DNA from: Stomorhina lunata
Taxonomy: Eukaryota; Arthropoda; Insecta; Diptera; Rhiniidae
Assembly: GCA_933228675.1 (NCBI GenBank)
Contig: OW121743.1
Coordinates: 66,996,749-67,060,748 of the forward strand
DNA length: 64,000 bases
Direction of reading: 5' to 3'
Each line of letters starts with the position of its first letter. Positions within the stretch are counted from its first letter, which is position 1. Of this stretch, positions 24,701 through 35,770 are shown piece by piece. The translations under genes were made by a program, and so were the position numbers. The notes below the pieces were generated by a model, which was given only the letters and a program-made list of their open reading frames with translations, made no database searches and was not told the origin of the DNA.

Positions 24701-27290
24701 AAATTTCCTATTTTTATAGGAAATTTTTCAAAAATTTCCTATTTTTATAGGAAATTTTTCAAAAATTTCCTATTTTTATAGGAAATTTTTCAAAAATTTC
24801 CTATTTTTATAGGAAATTTTTCAAAAATTTCCTATTTTTATAGGAAATTTTTCAAAAATTTCCTATTTTTATAGGAAATTTTTCAAAAATTTCCTATTTT
24901 TATAGGAAATTTTTCAAAAATTTCCTATTTTTATAGGAAATTTTTCAAAAATTTCCTATTTTTATAGGAAATTTTTCAAAAATTTCCTATTTTTATAGGA
25001 AATTTTTCAAAAATTTCCTATTTTTATAGGAAATTTTTCAAAAATTTCCTATTTTTATAGGAAAATTTTTCAAAAATTTCCTATTTTTATAGGAAATTTT
25101 TCAAAAATTTCCTATTTTTATAGGAAATTTTTCAAAAATTTCCTATTTTTATAGGAAATTTTTCAAAAATTTCCTATTTTTATAGGAAATTTTTCAAAAA
25201 TTTCCTATTTTTATAGGAAATTTTTCAAAAATTTCCTATTTTTATAGGAAATTTTTCAAAAATTTCCTATTTTTATAGGAAATTTTTCAAAAATTTCCTA
25301 TTTTTATAGGAAATTTTTCAAAAATTTCCTATTTTTATAGGAAATTTTTCAAAAATTTCCTATTTTTATAGGTAATTTTTCAAAAATTTCCTATTTTTAT
25401 AGGAAATTTTTCAAAAATTTCCTATTTTTATAGGAAAATTTTCAAAAATTTCCTATTTTTATAGGAAATTTTTCAAAAATTTCCTATTTTTATAGGAAAT
25501 TTTTCAAAAATTTCCTATTTTTATAGGAAATTTTTCAAAAATTTCCTATTTTTATAGGAAATTTTTCAAAAATTTCCTATTTTTATAGGAAATTTTTCAA
25601 AAATTTCCTATTTTTATAGGAAATTTTTCAAAAATTTCCTATTTTTATAGGAAATTTTTCAAAAATTTCCTATTTTTATAGGAAATTTTTCAAAAATTTC
25701 CTATTTTTATAGGAAATTTTTCAAAAATTTCCTATTTTTATAGGAAATTTTTCAAAAATTTCCTATTTTTATAGGAAATTTTTCAAAAATTTCCTATTTT
25801 TATAGGAAATTTTTCAAAAATTTCCTATTTTTATAGGAAATTTTTCAAAAATTTCCTATTTTTATAGGAAATTTTTCAAAAATTTCCTATTTTTATAGGA
25901 AATTTTTCAAAAATTTCCTATTTTTATAGGAAATTTTTCAAAAATTTCCTATTTTTATAGGAAATTTTTCAAAAATTTCCTATTTTTATAGGAAATTTTT
26001 CAAAAATTTCCTATTTTTATAGGAAATTTTTCAAAAATTTCCTATTTTTATAGGAAATTTTTCAAAAATTTCCTATTTTTATAGGAAATTTTTCAAAAAT
26101 TTCCTATTTTTATAGGAAATTTTTCAAAAATTTCCTATTTTTATAGGAAATTTTTCAAAAATTTCCTATTTTTATAGGAAATTTTTCAAAAATTTCCTAT
26201 TTTTATAGGAAATTTTTCAAAAATTTCCTATTTTTATAGGAAATTTTTCAAAAATTTCCTATTTTTATAGGAAATTTTTCAAAAATTTCCTATTTTTATA
26301 GGAAATTTTTCAAAAATTTCCTATTTTTATAGGAAATTTTTCAAAAATTTCCTATTTTTATAGGAAATTTTTCAAAAATTTCCTATTTTTATAGGAAATT
26401 TTTCAAAAATTTCCTATTTTTATAGGAAATTTTTCAAAAATTTCCTATTTTTATAGGAAATTTTTCAAAAATTTCCTATTTTTATAGGAAATTTTTCAAA
26501 AATTTCCTATTTTTATAGGAAATTTTTCAAAAATTTCCTATTTTTATAGGAAATTTTTCAAAAATTTCCTATTTTTATAGGAAATTTTTCAAAAATTTCC
26601 TATTTTTATAGGAAATTTTTCAAAAATTTCCTATTTTTATAGGAAATTTTTCAAAAATTTCCTATTTTTATAGGAAATTTTTCAAAAATTTCCTATTTTT
26701 ATAGGAAATTTTTCAAAAATTTCCTATTTTTATAGGAAATTTTTCAAAAATTTCCTATTTTTATAGGAAATTTTTCAAAAATTTCCTATTTTTATAGGAA
26801 ATTTTTCAAAAATTTCCTATTTTTATAGGAAATTTTTCAAAAATTTCCTATTTTTATAGGAAATTTTTCAAAAATTTCCTATTTTTATAGGAAATTTTTC
26901 AAAAATTTCCTATTTTTATAGGAAATTTTTCAAAAATTTCCTATTTTTATAGGAAATTTTTCAAAAATTTCCTATTTTTATAGGAAATTTTTCAAAAATT
27001 TCCTATTTTTATAGGAAATTTTTCAAAAATTTCCTATTTTTATAGGAAATTTTTCAAAAATTTCCTATTTTTATAGGAAATTTTTCAAAAATTTCCTATT
27101 TTTATAGGAAATTTTTCAAAAATTTCCTATTTTTATAGGAAATTTTTCAAAAATTTCTTATTTTTATAGGAAATTTTTCAAAAATTTCCTATTTTTATAG
27201 GAAATTTTTCAAAAATTTCCTATTTTTATAGGAAATTTTTCAAAAATTTCCTATTTTTATAGGAAATTTTTCAAAAAAATATAGGAAATT
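21745..27290 (+). repeat. Homogeneous 31-bp hairpin satellite, about 179 units
   Basis: Each unit consists of a 12-bp arm (AAAAATTTCCTA), a 6-bp loop (TTTTTA), the complementary arm and a single C, so 30 of 31 bases lie in one hairpin. Most units over 5.5 kb are identical. Isolated variants include CTTATTT near 23001, TTTTGATAGG near 23193 and CCCATTTTT near 24366 and 24396. Two damaged patches (about 23401-23465 and 24222-24320) contain partial units. The array ends in two degenerate units at 27270-27330. Confidence 0.97.
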
Positions 27291-27330
27291 TTTTAAAAAT
27301 GTCACTTTTTATAAGAAATTTTTTTGATTA

Positions 27331-28147
27331 TTGAACATTTTCAAATTTTTTTAAATTTAACTTGAAAATTTTCCAAAATTTGTCTACTTATTTGACTACT
27401 TGTTATTTGCTTGGACATTATAATTCGTATTTGGTTTGTCCCGCAAATTAGATATAGTGATGGCCATGTTGGAATACCCTTTACTTAATTGATATAACTA
27501 TTATTGAAAGTTCTGCTATAAACATATTTTTAAAAATTTATTTATTAAGTATTAATTACACTGCTAAAGTGCCTTACATTTTTTTGCAAATTAATTTGTT
27601 TAAACAAATCAATAAATCTCTAAGTAAACATTGAAAAAAATAACAAACCACAATTTTAAATTACAATTAACACAGTTTTTTTTTTCAAAAAAACCACACA
27701 CAACTAATTCAAAGTCTCTAAATATTTACAATTCAATTTGAAATTTACAACCCTTAACAAAAGCCACAAAATTACAATTGCAATTATTGTGCAACTGAGC
27801 AAAAACTGAATTAAATCAATTTCAATAAAACCAATAAATCATTGCAAAGTATTTATTCAAGTCAAAATATAAGTTCGAGTACTCGAGAACTGGGTAACAT
27901 CAACATCGGCAATGATGATCATTAACACTTTCATTATCTACTTCATTAATAACACATACAATGATTTTTCTTTGATAATTACAACACTCGTGCCAACAAC
28001 TTGCAACACTTACAACATATGACTATTGATTGGTTAGTTTGGATGGTTGCATGTGCTTCGTATCGAACAAAATGCAACTTCGAATTAAGAGCATTTTGAG
28101 AGTAAGACTCTCAGTCAAAAATCATCTCATTAAATAAGAATCTACAG
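27331..28147. other. Unique AT-rich non-coding stretch
   Basis: No tandem period or protein similarity. A CAACACTTACAACA-rich portion lies near 27980-28020, and AGAGTAAGACTCTCAG at about 28099-28114 is partly self-complementary. Confidence 0.6.
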
Positions 28148-28175
28148 CAGAGATGGAAAATTGTTTTTTCATTTT
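28148..28175 (+). mobile_element. hAT-like terminal sequence, left
   Basis: CAGAGATGGAAAATTG resembles the CAG-AGATGGCAAA type of terminus common in insect hAT elements. The preceding 8 bp, ATCTACAG, fits the loose nTnnnnAn target pattern. A facing end, CCATCTCTG, occurs at 34551-34559 and is followed by CTCTATAT, which agrees with ATCTACAG at 5 of 8 positions. No transposase is seen. Confidence 0.4.
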
Positions 28176-28499
28176 GTACTACGTACTTTTTTAGATCATA
28201 AAGGTACTATTTGCATTTGGATATACAATGGACTAATAGTTTTTTTATTAATTCATAATACTTTTCTATAAATGTGTTTCCATTTTTCAGTAAAATGCTA
28301 AAATGCTTCAAATATGGTCTAGGTTAGGTAAGGTTAAGCAGATGGCTGACAACAGAGTCCGCGTCACTTGGGTCCTAGAAAGTAGTCCCTTTGTATTATC
28401 TGCAGAGTAGAGAAAATAATATATTCCAAAAGTATCAAGGCTCCGTTATAGCTAGTCAGATGCAAAAATGAATGAGCCTATCTTACGAATGTTAAAATT

Positions 28500-29440
28500 C
28501 GAAACCTTTAAAAAGCGTGTATAAACGGGTAGCCCAGATGACCTGGGGAGTGACGGAGGAGTTAAGTGACAGTTTCTTTCTCCTCGATGTTATGACAACT
28601 TCTACAGTCATTGCTTTGAAGATTAAGTATTATCGTAGTAGAAGTTGTAACTTTCATATAATTGTTATATCGCAGAAGTGGCAGTCCTTGATCGGAATCC
28701 TAAGATTTCCGAGTCGTTCCGGTGGGTTGAGTTGGTTGATTGGTCAAGTAAGTCTTAAGACTGAACAGTATGTTTCTTTGGACAGGTTGATATCCAATAA
28801 AAGCTAATATCTTTTTGACTGAGGAGAGCACCATGCTTTGCTGGAATATCCGCAGTAGTATAACCTGGTAGCTACATTGTTGTGGCCACGTACCCAAAAA
28901 AGTTAAATATTATAATGTTTGCCATCTTATTTAGGGATGACCGATATTTCCGATATTGAGTGAACAGCGGCAAGACTGTCCGTACAAAAACGAATATCTC
29001 TGTAGTATATTCGGTGTATCTTTAGCCATTTGCTTGTCCTATAGATGTCTAAAATTTCAGTCCGTAGAATAATAAAGAGTTTTGGGAGCTTGAAATAGAT
29101 TTTTGTCCCTAACAGTTGGGGGATTAGGATGATTTAGATTTATCTGTCTATATCTCCGGGGTCTTAACTCTAAAGATATCTACAGTTAAGGAGGGGTCTA
29201 AGAATGGGGTGGGAATGCAGTAGTCGATGTTTTATCCAAAATAGTGGAGTGACCTCTTAATAAAAGAGAACATTCTGCAGTAGTACTTAACCTAATGACT
29301 AAGTTAAGAGCTACGTCTTAAGCCATTAGCTCAGCCATAAGCGCAGCCATAAGCCTGTTTAGCATAGTATAGAGTGTTTTTGGAGCCGTAGTCGTAATGG
29401 CAAAAGTAATCCTTAGGGCAGAGGATCTTCAGGCCCTATA
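28500..29440 (-). pseudogene. Decayed non-LTR retrotransposon pol 3' part (RNase H and zinc knuckle)
   Basis: Minus-strand translation, allowing frameshifts and stops, shows a coherent order. The segment 29115-28948 reads LLGTKIYFKLP, then RTEILDIYRTSKWLK, then RDIRFCTDSLAAVHS, matching the E and TDS-AA region of retrotransposon RNase H. At 28896-28823 come WVRGH and, in another frame, AD-PAK-GALL, matching the W-PGH and A-D-LA region. At 28606-28535 a CRSC-IEEKETV-LL pattern resembles the C-terminal cysteine knuckle. This architecture is known from RNase H-bearing non-LTR elements (I, LOA or R1-like groups). Upstream, 29440-29115 may be the linker between reverse transcriptase and RNase H. 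Stops and at least two frame changes make it non-functional. The GGTTAGG motif just downstream on this strand (28321-28336) is often seen near such remnants. Confidence 0.75.
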
Positions 29441-29584
29441 CTCCACTGGGAGTCAAGGATAACAGAAGAAGAGCATAGGATCAGAAGATTTTAAAACAAG
29501 ATCCTCGCTGAATAGCCTTACATAGACCAGGCCACTAGACAAGGGGACCATACATGAGTATAGGTTTTGCAACTCTATGCTTTT

Positions 29585-29857
29585 TTATAAACCGGCGGAA
29601 TTTGTACTGATAAGTATTGCTATTTCGGCATAAGAGTGAGCAAGGGAATAAAAGTCATTGGCGTAATAGAGATCTTCAAGGCCTCCCGTTAAGGCAAAAG
29701 TGATGCCTCTTGTCGTGTTGGTTACATTAAGCCTAATAACATTAAGTACTACGTTTACAACTAGAGGTGACATTAAGAACACATTCTGGGTTTTTACTAT
29801 TAAGGTTTTTATTGGACTATACATAAATTTGGATACCACTTTGTTTATCATTGGCAA
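29585..29857 (-). pseudogene. Reverse transcriptase fragment with altered catalytic motif
   Basis: A 90-codon open stretch carries the fingers/palm signature of non-LTR reverse transcriptases: VKTQNVFLMSPL (normally VRQGC-LSPL), TTRGITFALTGGLEDL, then YYANDFYSLAHSYAEI where FADDI-LLSH is expected. The first catalytic Asp of the YADD/FADD motif is Asn (29652-29663), so it is inactive. A stop follows at 29585. Its GLEDL context differs from the I/LOA style expected for the RNase H remnant next door, and the distance to it is short, so the two may come from different elements that share the minus strand. Confidence 0.7.
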
Positions 29858-30034
29858 TTAGGTTATACCTTTCTAATTTCGACACTCGGTCTTATACTTT
29901 TATTATCATTCCTACATTGAGCTTAGTAGTTGTCCATAGAAGGATGATTATACAATTGTATATAGTGTAAAGCGAACTGGGTTACCTTCTTTAAAAAAGA
30001 GAAATGTGAAAGGCGGTGGAAGAGGAGTAATAGC
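29858..30034. other. Short spacer upstream of reverse transcriptase fragment
   Basis: Possibly more of the same retrotransposon, but I find no convincing motif in either strand. Base composition is less AT-biased than the unique stretches elsewhere. Confidence 0.4.
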
Positions 30035-30265
30035 TGTCATGTCTATTTATAGAACAGCTAAGCTGCGCCATCTATTGTTAGCTAGATACATTATTTTAGC
30101 TTTTTGTCATGTCTATTCTTAGAAAAGTGAAGTTCCACCATCTGTTGTTAGCTTGACACATTATTTTAGCTTTTTGTTATATTTATGCTATTTTGTAATG
30201 CCTATTCTTAAAGCAGTGATGTTGCGCCATCTATTATTAGCTTAACGCACATTTAAAGCTATTTT
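30035..30265. repeat. Three-unit, 70-89 bp minisatellite
   Basis: TGTCATGTCTATT starts units at 30035 and 30105; a third unit starting TGTAATGCCTATT is at 30194. Each contains a GCGCCATCTATTGTTAGC-like word (GTTCCACCATCTGTTG in unit 2) and the first two end CATTATTTTAGCTTTTTGT. A 19-bp insertion lengthens the second unit. Similarity is clear but not perfect. Confidence 0.8.
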
Positions 30266-31594
30266 TCCTAGAGGCAATTTTTCTTCCACATCGGCGGCGT
30301 GTTAATGCTTCATTACAGATTCACTCCCTGAGTCGATAAAACGTAACTTTAAAGATAATTTAGATAAAATTTGTATGGAATCAGCCCCTTAGTTGACAAT
30401 AACTTCCCTTTAAATGCCCAGGAATTCACAAAAACGTTTAAAAATCTAATGGTAATTGAATTTTATTGCAATCAATCGGTCCACATTTTTACTTTTCTTT
30501 TATATTAGATACTCTGCCGGAAATGACATAAATATACTTAAATCTTAATTTTTGTTTTAAAGCGATTGTGGATCGATTGTTACAAATTTCGGCTATTGGT
30601 TGTTATTTATTAAATATTTTTCTAGAAAATTTATATCTATGTCTCTAAGACTGAAGAAAAACTTTTAATGCTGTTGGTAAATATTTGACCTTAGCAGTGA
30701 AGTTAGAAAAGAAACGAAACCTTTCGAAAACGTTTGTCGAATGTAAAGACAGATTCAGCTTTACTTCAATCGTTTTGTTTCATGAACTAAACGAAACAAA
30801 ATCATTTGAAAAATAAAAAAGCAAAAAACATTATCTTCGCTCATCTTCTTTGTAATCGTACGTTTAAGTACGAAACAGCCTCAGAAACGTTTTCGAATAC
30901 TACCAGGAGCCGAAGACTTTTTGTAATTTTCATAAATATCATGATCATTAAATAAATTCGCAAAAATGATTATTAAAAGTACTAAACGCTGTTAAATTAT
31001 ATAAGATCGAAGCACTCAGCAAACGTTTGCGAAACGTTTTTGTTTTGAGTTTTTCGGTTATGATCCCTTTTTTTTCTTTCTAGCTGAGTAAGTTTGAATA
31101 ACTTTTCTGTTCTGTTCGAGTAAAAATAAAAAATAAATCACTTTGGTAAATGTTTTATGATTATTTGTATTTTGTTTCTGTTTTGCTCTTTGCAAAGACA
31201 GAATTAAAACGAATTCGAATGTTTTGTTTGTTTTGATACTCTGCTTAGCAGTGAAAGGTATCAAATAGTGGGAATTGAACTTTTATAACATTTTCTTATT
31301 TGTTTTTTGTTAAAGATAAATATCCGATTTTTATTTCATTGCTGCAGTTTTAGAATTCGGAGATAATATAATTAGCCTTTTTACCCCTTAAGCGGACGAA
31401 ATTAAAAAAAAACCCTAATGATCTCTAGCTTTAAAAGGTTTTATCAGGGCCATGATAAACTGTTTACTCTTGGATTAAGTCCAACACATTTTTAATTTCA
31501 AAATGTAATGTTTCTTCAAACAAACTAATAATTTAAGTTTTTTTTTTTTTGAAAGTGGCTTAAGTTCAACGCATTTTAAAATTCTAAAAAAAAA
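30266..31594. other. Unique AT-rich non-coding stretch
   Basis: No gene recognised. Repeated CGAAACG and AAACGTTT words occur between about 30710 and 31045, and a short hairpin, TTTGATAC facing GTATCAAA, lies near 31233-31266. A dispersed-repeat copy is at 30902-30960. Confidence 0.6.
30902..30960 (-). repeat. Dispersed repeat, copy 2
   Basis: On the minus strand it reads TTTAATGATCATGATATTTA and ends GGCTCCTGGTA, aligning with 11301-11361. Two copies about 19.6 kb apart in opposite orientation suggest an interspersed element fragment rather than local duplication. Confidence 0.55.
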
Positions 31595-34510
31595 ATTTAC
31601 TTAAACAGGGAAAATTTTTAAAAAATTTACTTTTTATAGGAAATTTTTGAAAAATTTACTTTTTATAGGAAATTTTTGAAAATTTTCTTTTTATAGGAAA
31701 TTTTTCAAAAATTTACTTTTTATAGGAAATTTTTCAAAAATTTACTTTTTTTTAGGAAATTTTGCAAAAATTTACTTTTTATAGGAAATTTTTGAAAAAT
31801 TTCCTATTTTTATAGGAAATTTTTGAAAAATTTACTTTTTATAGGAAATTTTTAAAAAATTTACTTTTTATAGGAAATTTTTGAAAAATTTACTTTTTAT
31901 AGGAAATTTTTGAAAAATTTACTTTTTATAGGAAATTTTTGAAAAATTTCCTATTTTTATAGGAAATTTTTGAAAAATTTACTTTTTATAGGAAATTTTT
32001 AAAAAATTTACTTTTTATAGGAAATTTTTGAAAAATTTACTTTTTATAGGAAATTTTTCAAAAATTTACTTTTTATAGGAAATTTTTCAAAAATTTACTT
32101 TTTATAGGAAATTTTTCAAAAATTCACTATTTATAGGAAATTTTTCAAAAATTTACTTTTTATAGGAAATTTTTCAAAAATTCACTATTTATAGGAAATT
32201 TTTTATAGGAAATTTTTGAAAAATTTACTTTTTTATAGGAAATTTTTGAAAAATTTACTTTTATAGGAAATTTTTCAAAAATTTACTTTTTATAGGAAAT
32301 TTTTCAAAAATTTTTCTATTGTTATAGGAATTTTTGAAAATTTTCCTATTTTTATAGGAAATTTTTGAAAATTTTCTTATTTTTATAGGAAATTTTTCAA
32401 AAATTTCCTATTTTTATAGGAAATTTTTCAAAAATTTTCTATTTTTATAGGAAATTTTTCAAAAATTTCCTATTTTTACAGGAAATTTTTCAAAAATTTC
32501 CTATTTTTATAGGAAATTTTTCAAAAATTTCCTATTTCTATAGGAAATTTTTCAAAAATTTCCTATTTTTATAGGAAATTTTTCAAAAATTTCCTATTTT
32601 TATAGGAAATTTTTCAAAAATTTCCTATTTTTATAGGAAATTTTTAAAAAATTTCCTATTTTTATAGGAAATTTTTGAAAATTTTCCTATTTTTATAGGA
32701 AATTTTTGAAAAATTTCCTGTTTTTATAGGAAATTTTTCAAAAATTTCCTATTTTTACAAGAAATTTTTCAAAAATTTCCTATTTTTATAGGAAATTTTT
32801 AAAAAATTTACTTTTTATAGGAAATTTTTGAAAAATTTACTTTTTATAGGAAATTTTTCAAAAATTTACTTTTTATAGGAAATTTTTCAAAAATTTAATT
32901 TTTATAGGAAATTTTTCAAAAATTCACTTTTTATAGGAAATTTTTAAAAAATTTACTTTTCATAGGAAATTTTTGAAAAATTTACTTTTTATAGGAAATT
33001 TTTCAAAAATTTACTTTTTATAGGAAATTTTTCAAAAATTTACTTTTTATAGGAAATTTTTCAAAAATTTACTTTTTATAGGAAATTTTTCAAAAATTTA
33101 CTTTTTATAGGAAATTTTTTGAAAAATTTACTTTTTATAGGAAATTTTTAAAAAATTTACTTTTTATAGAAAATTTTTAAAAAATTTACTTTTTATAGGA
33201 AATTTTTCAAAAATTTACTTTTTATAGGAAATTTTTAAAAAATTTACTTTTTATAGGAAATTTTTCAAAAAGTTACTTTCTATAGGAAATTTTTCAAAAA
33301 TTTACTTTTTATAGGAAATTTTTCAAAAATTTACTTTTTATAGAAAATTTTTCAAAAATTTACTTTTTATAGGAAATTTTTCAAAAATTTACTTTTTATA
33401 GGAAATTTTTCAAAAATTTACTTTTTATAGGAAATTTTTCAAAAATTTACTTTTTATAGGAAATTTTTCAAAAATTTACTTTTTATAGGAAATTTTTCAA
33501 AAATTTACTTTTTATAGGAAATTTTTCAAAAATTTACTTTTTATAGGAAATTTTTCAAAAATTTACTTTTTATAGGAAATTTTTCAAAAATTTACTTTTT
33601 ATAGGAAATTTTTCAAAAATTTACTTTTTATAGGAAATTTTTCAAAAATTTACTTTTTATAGGAAATTTTTCAAAAATTTACTTTTTATAGGAAATTTTT
33701 CAAAAATTTACTTTTTATAGGAAATTTTTCAAAAATTTACTTTTTATAGGAAATTTTTCAAAAATTTCCTATTGTTATAGGAATTTTTGAAAAATTTCCT
33801 ATTTTTATAGGAAATTTTTGAAAATGTTCTTATTTTTATATGAAATTTTTGAAAAATTTCCTATTTTTATAGGAAATTTTTGAAAAATTTCCTATTTTTA
33901 TAGGAAATTTTTGAAAATTTTCCTATTTTTATAGGAAATTTTTGAAAATTTTCCTATTTTTATAGGAAATTTTTCAAAAATTTCCTATTTTTATAGGAAA
34001 TTTTTCAAAAATTTCCTATTTTTACAAGAAATTTTTCAAAAATTTCCTATTTTTATAGGAAATTTTTCAAAAATTTCCTATTTCTATATTTTTATAGGAA
34101 ATTTTTGAAAATTTTACTTTTTATAGGAAATTTTTGAAAAATTTACTTTTTATAGGAAATTTTTAAAAAATTTACTTTTTATAGGAAATTTTTGAAAAAT
34201 TTACTTTTTATAGGAAATTTTTCAAAAATTTACTTTTTATAGGAAATTTTTCAAAAATTTACATTTTATAGGAAATTTTTCAAAAATTCACTTTTTATAG
34301 GAAATTTTTCAAAAATTTACTTTTAATAGGAAATTTTTGAAAAATTTACTTTTTATAGGAAATTTTTGAAAAATTTACTTTTTTATAGGAAATTTTTGAA
34401 AAATTTACTTTTATAGGAAATTTTTGAAAAATTTACTTTTTATAGGAAATTTTTTGAAAAATTTGAGTTTGATAGAAAATTTTAAAAAAATTTGTGTTTT
34501 ATAGAAAATT
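31595..34510 (+). repeat. Mixed 29/31-bp array with higher-order structure
   Basis: Most units are 29 bp (AAATTTACTTTTTATAGG then AAATTTTTCAAAA), which removes the dyad seen in the 31-bp form. Two islands of 31-bp CCTA units lie at about 32300-32800 and 33770-34110. Both islands begin with the rare variant CTATTGTTATAGGAATTTTTG (markers near 32316 and 33769) and include TTTTTACAAGAAATTTTTC (near 32753 and 34020), so a block of about 1.3-1.45 kb was copied. Confidence 0.93.
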
Positions 34511-35770
34511 TTGAAAAAATTACGTTACAATTACAACTGTTTCGTATTTGCCATCTCTGCTCTATATAGGAGATAGTGTAATTTACGTTTAAAATGTAAG
34601 ATACAAACATTTTATTGCAGTATATCTGAGTTCTACAGTAAAGCCTTGATCGGTACTCCATGGCTAAATGTTTTGTTTAGTTTAAAAACTATTTAGTTTT
34701 TGCTTAATACACATCAAAAGATAACGAGCATTTGTTCAGGTTTTACTGTAACATTTTCAGTCTTTGAACGTCAGTTACACTTTGAAAACTAGTATAATTT
34801 CTGAGTTGTTTCATCTTTATTAATCGTTTATTCATTTGCTGCAGGCAGGCCAGGCATTCATTACACATTCACTTACTCGATATCAGATTCGTTTGAACGT
34901 TCATTCATTTGGTCATCTTAATTGCATTTGTCTGTCTATCCTACCGTCCATCCGTCTGTCTGCCTCTAAGTGGAGTAATTAACGTGGGCACACGTTCGAT
35001 TGTTTTTATTATTTCTTTCCAAGTCTCTTTTGGAAGCAAAAACAAAAAAAAAAAAAAACGCACATTAGAGCAATAAATTTTTGGAATTTAAGCAGTAAAT
35101 AAGCATTTGATTTCGATTTTCAATAAATTTTGTTGTTTGCGTTAATTTGGGGTTTCGACATTTCTGATGTATTTAAAATGATTTTAGTAGTTTATGTCTA
35201 AGTATATGCAGCTTTAAGCAGCTGAAAACTAGCACCCAAGTGAGATATTTCTTGGAATTTTATGATTTTGGTTAGTATAAAGCTAAACCTGCTAAATGAA
35301 TGCTAAAATTGTAGATTTAGTTTGAAGATTTTTTTAAATTTTAGCTAAACTAGGTATAAATGATTTCAAATAACTTTGGTGTTAAAAGTTTTAAAATAAG
35401 TTAGAATATGTCTGTTATTTGTATGTCAAATATATGTACATTCAATTCATATCTAATTATTGTATATTTTCTAACAAAATTCAAATCTCAACATCCACTT
35501 GAATACGTCATTTATAGTCATAACAGCAGTAGCTGAAAATGTTAATAGAGTGATAACAGGGCAATGGTTCTACTTACATATAATCCATTAACATTATCTA
35601 CCTTTAACTGGTTTTGTGTTTATTGTTTAAACAAATTTATGACTTGACGGAATTTATGATTATGGCTAATAATAAAGTTAACGATAAGTCAGCAAATTAT
35701 TAGATAATTATTAGTTATATTGTTTTTGAACTTTTTATAGATCAATTGCTTTGTGATTTATTAGAACCAA
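34511..35770. other. Unique stretch including a hAT-like right terminus
   Basis: CCATCTCTG at 34551-34559 faces the CAGAGATGG at 28148. The rest is AT-rich and non-coding, with GTCTGTCTATCC and CCGTCCATCCGTCTGTC words near 34929-34962 and a GCAGGCAGGCCAGGC run near 34844. No gene recognised. Confidence 0.55.
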
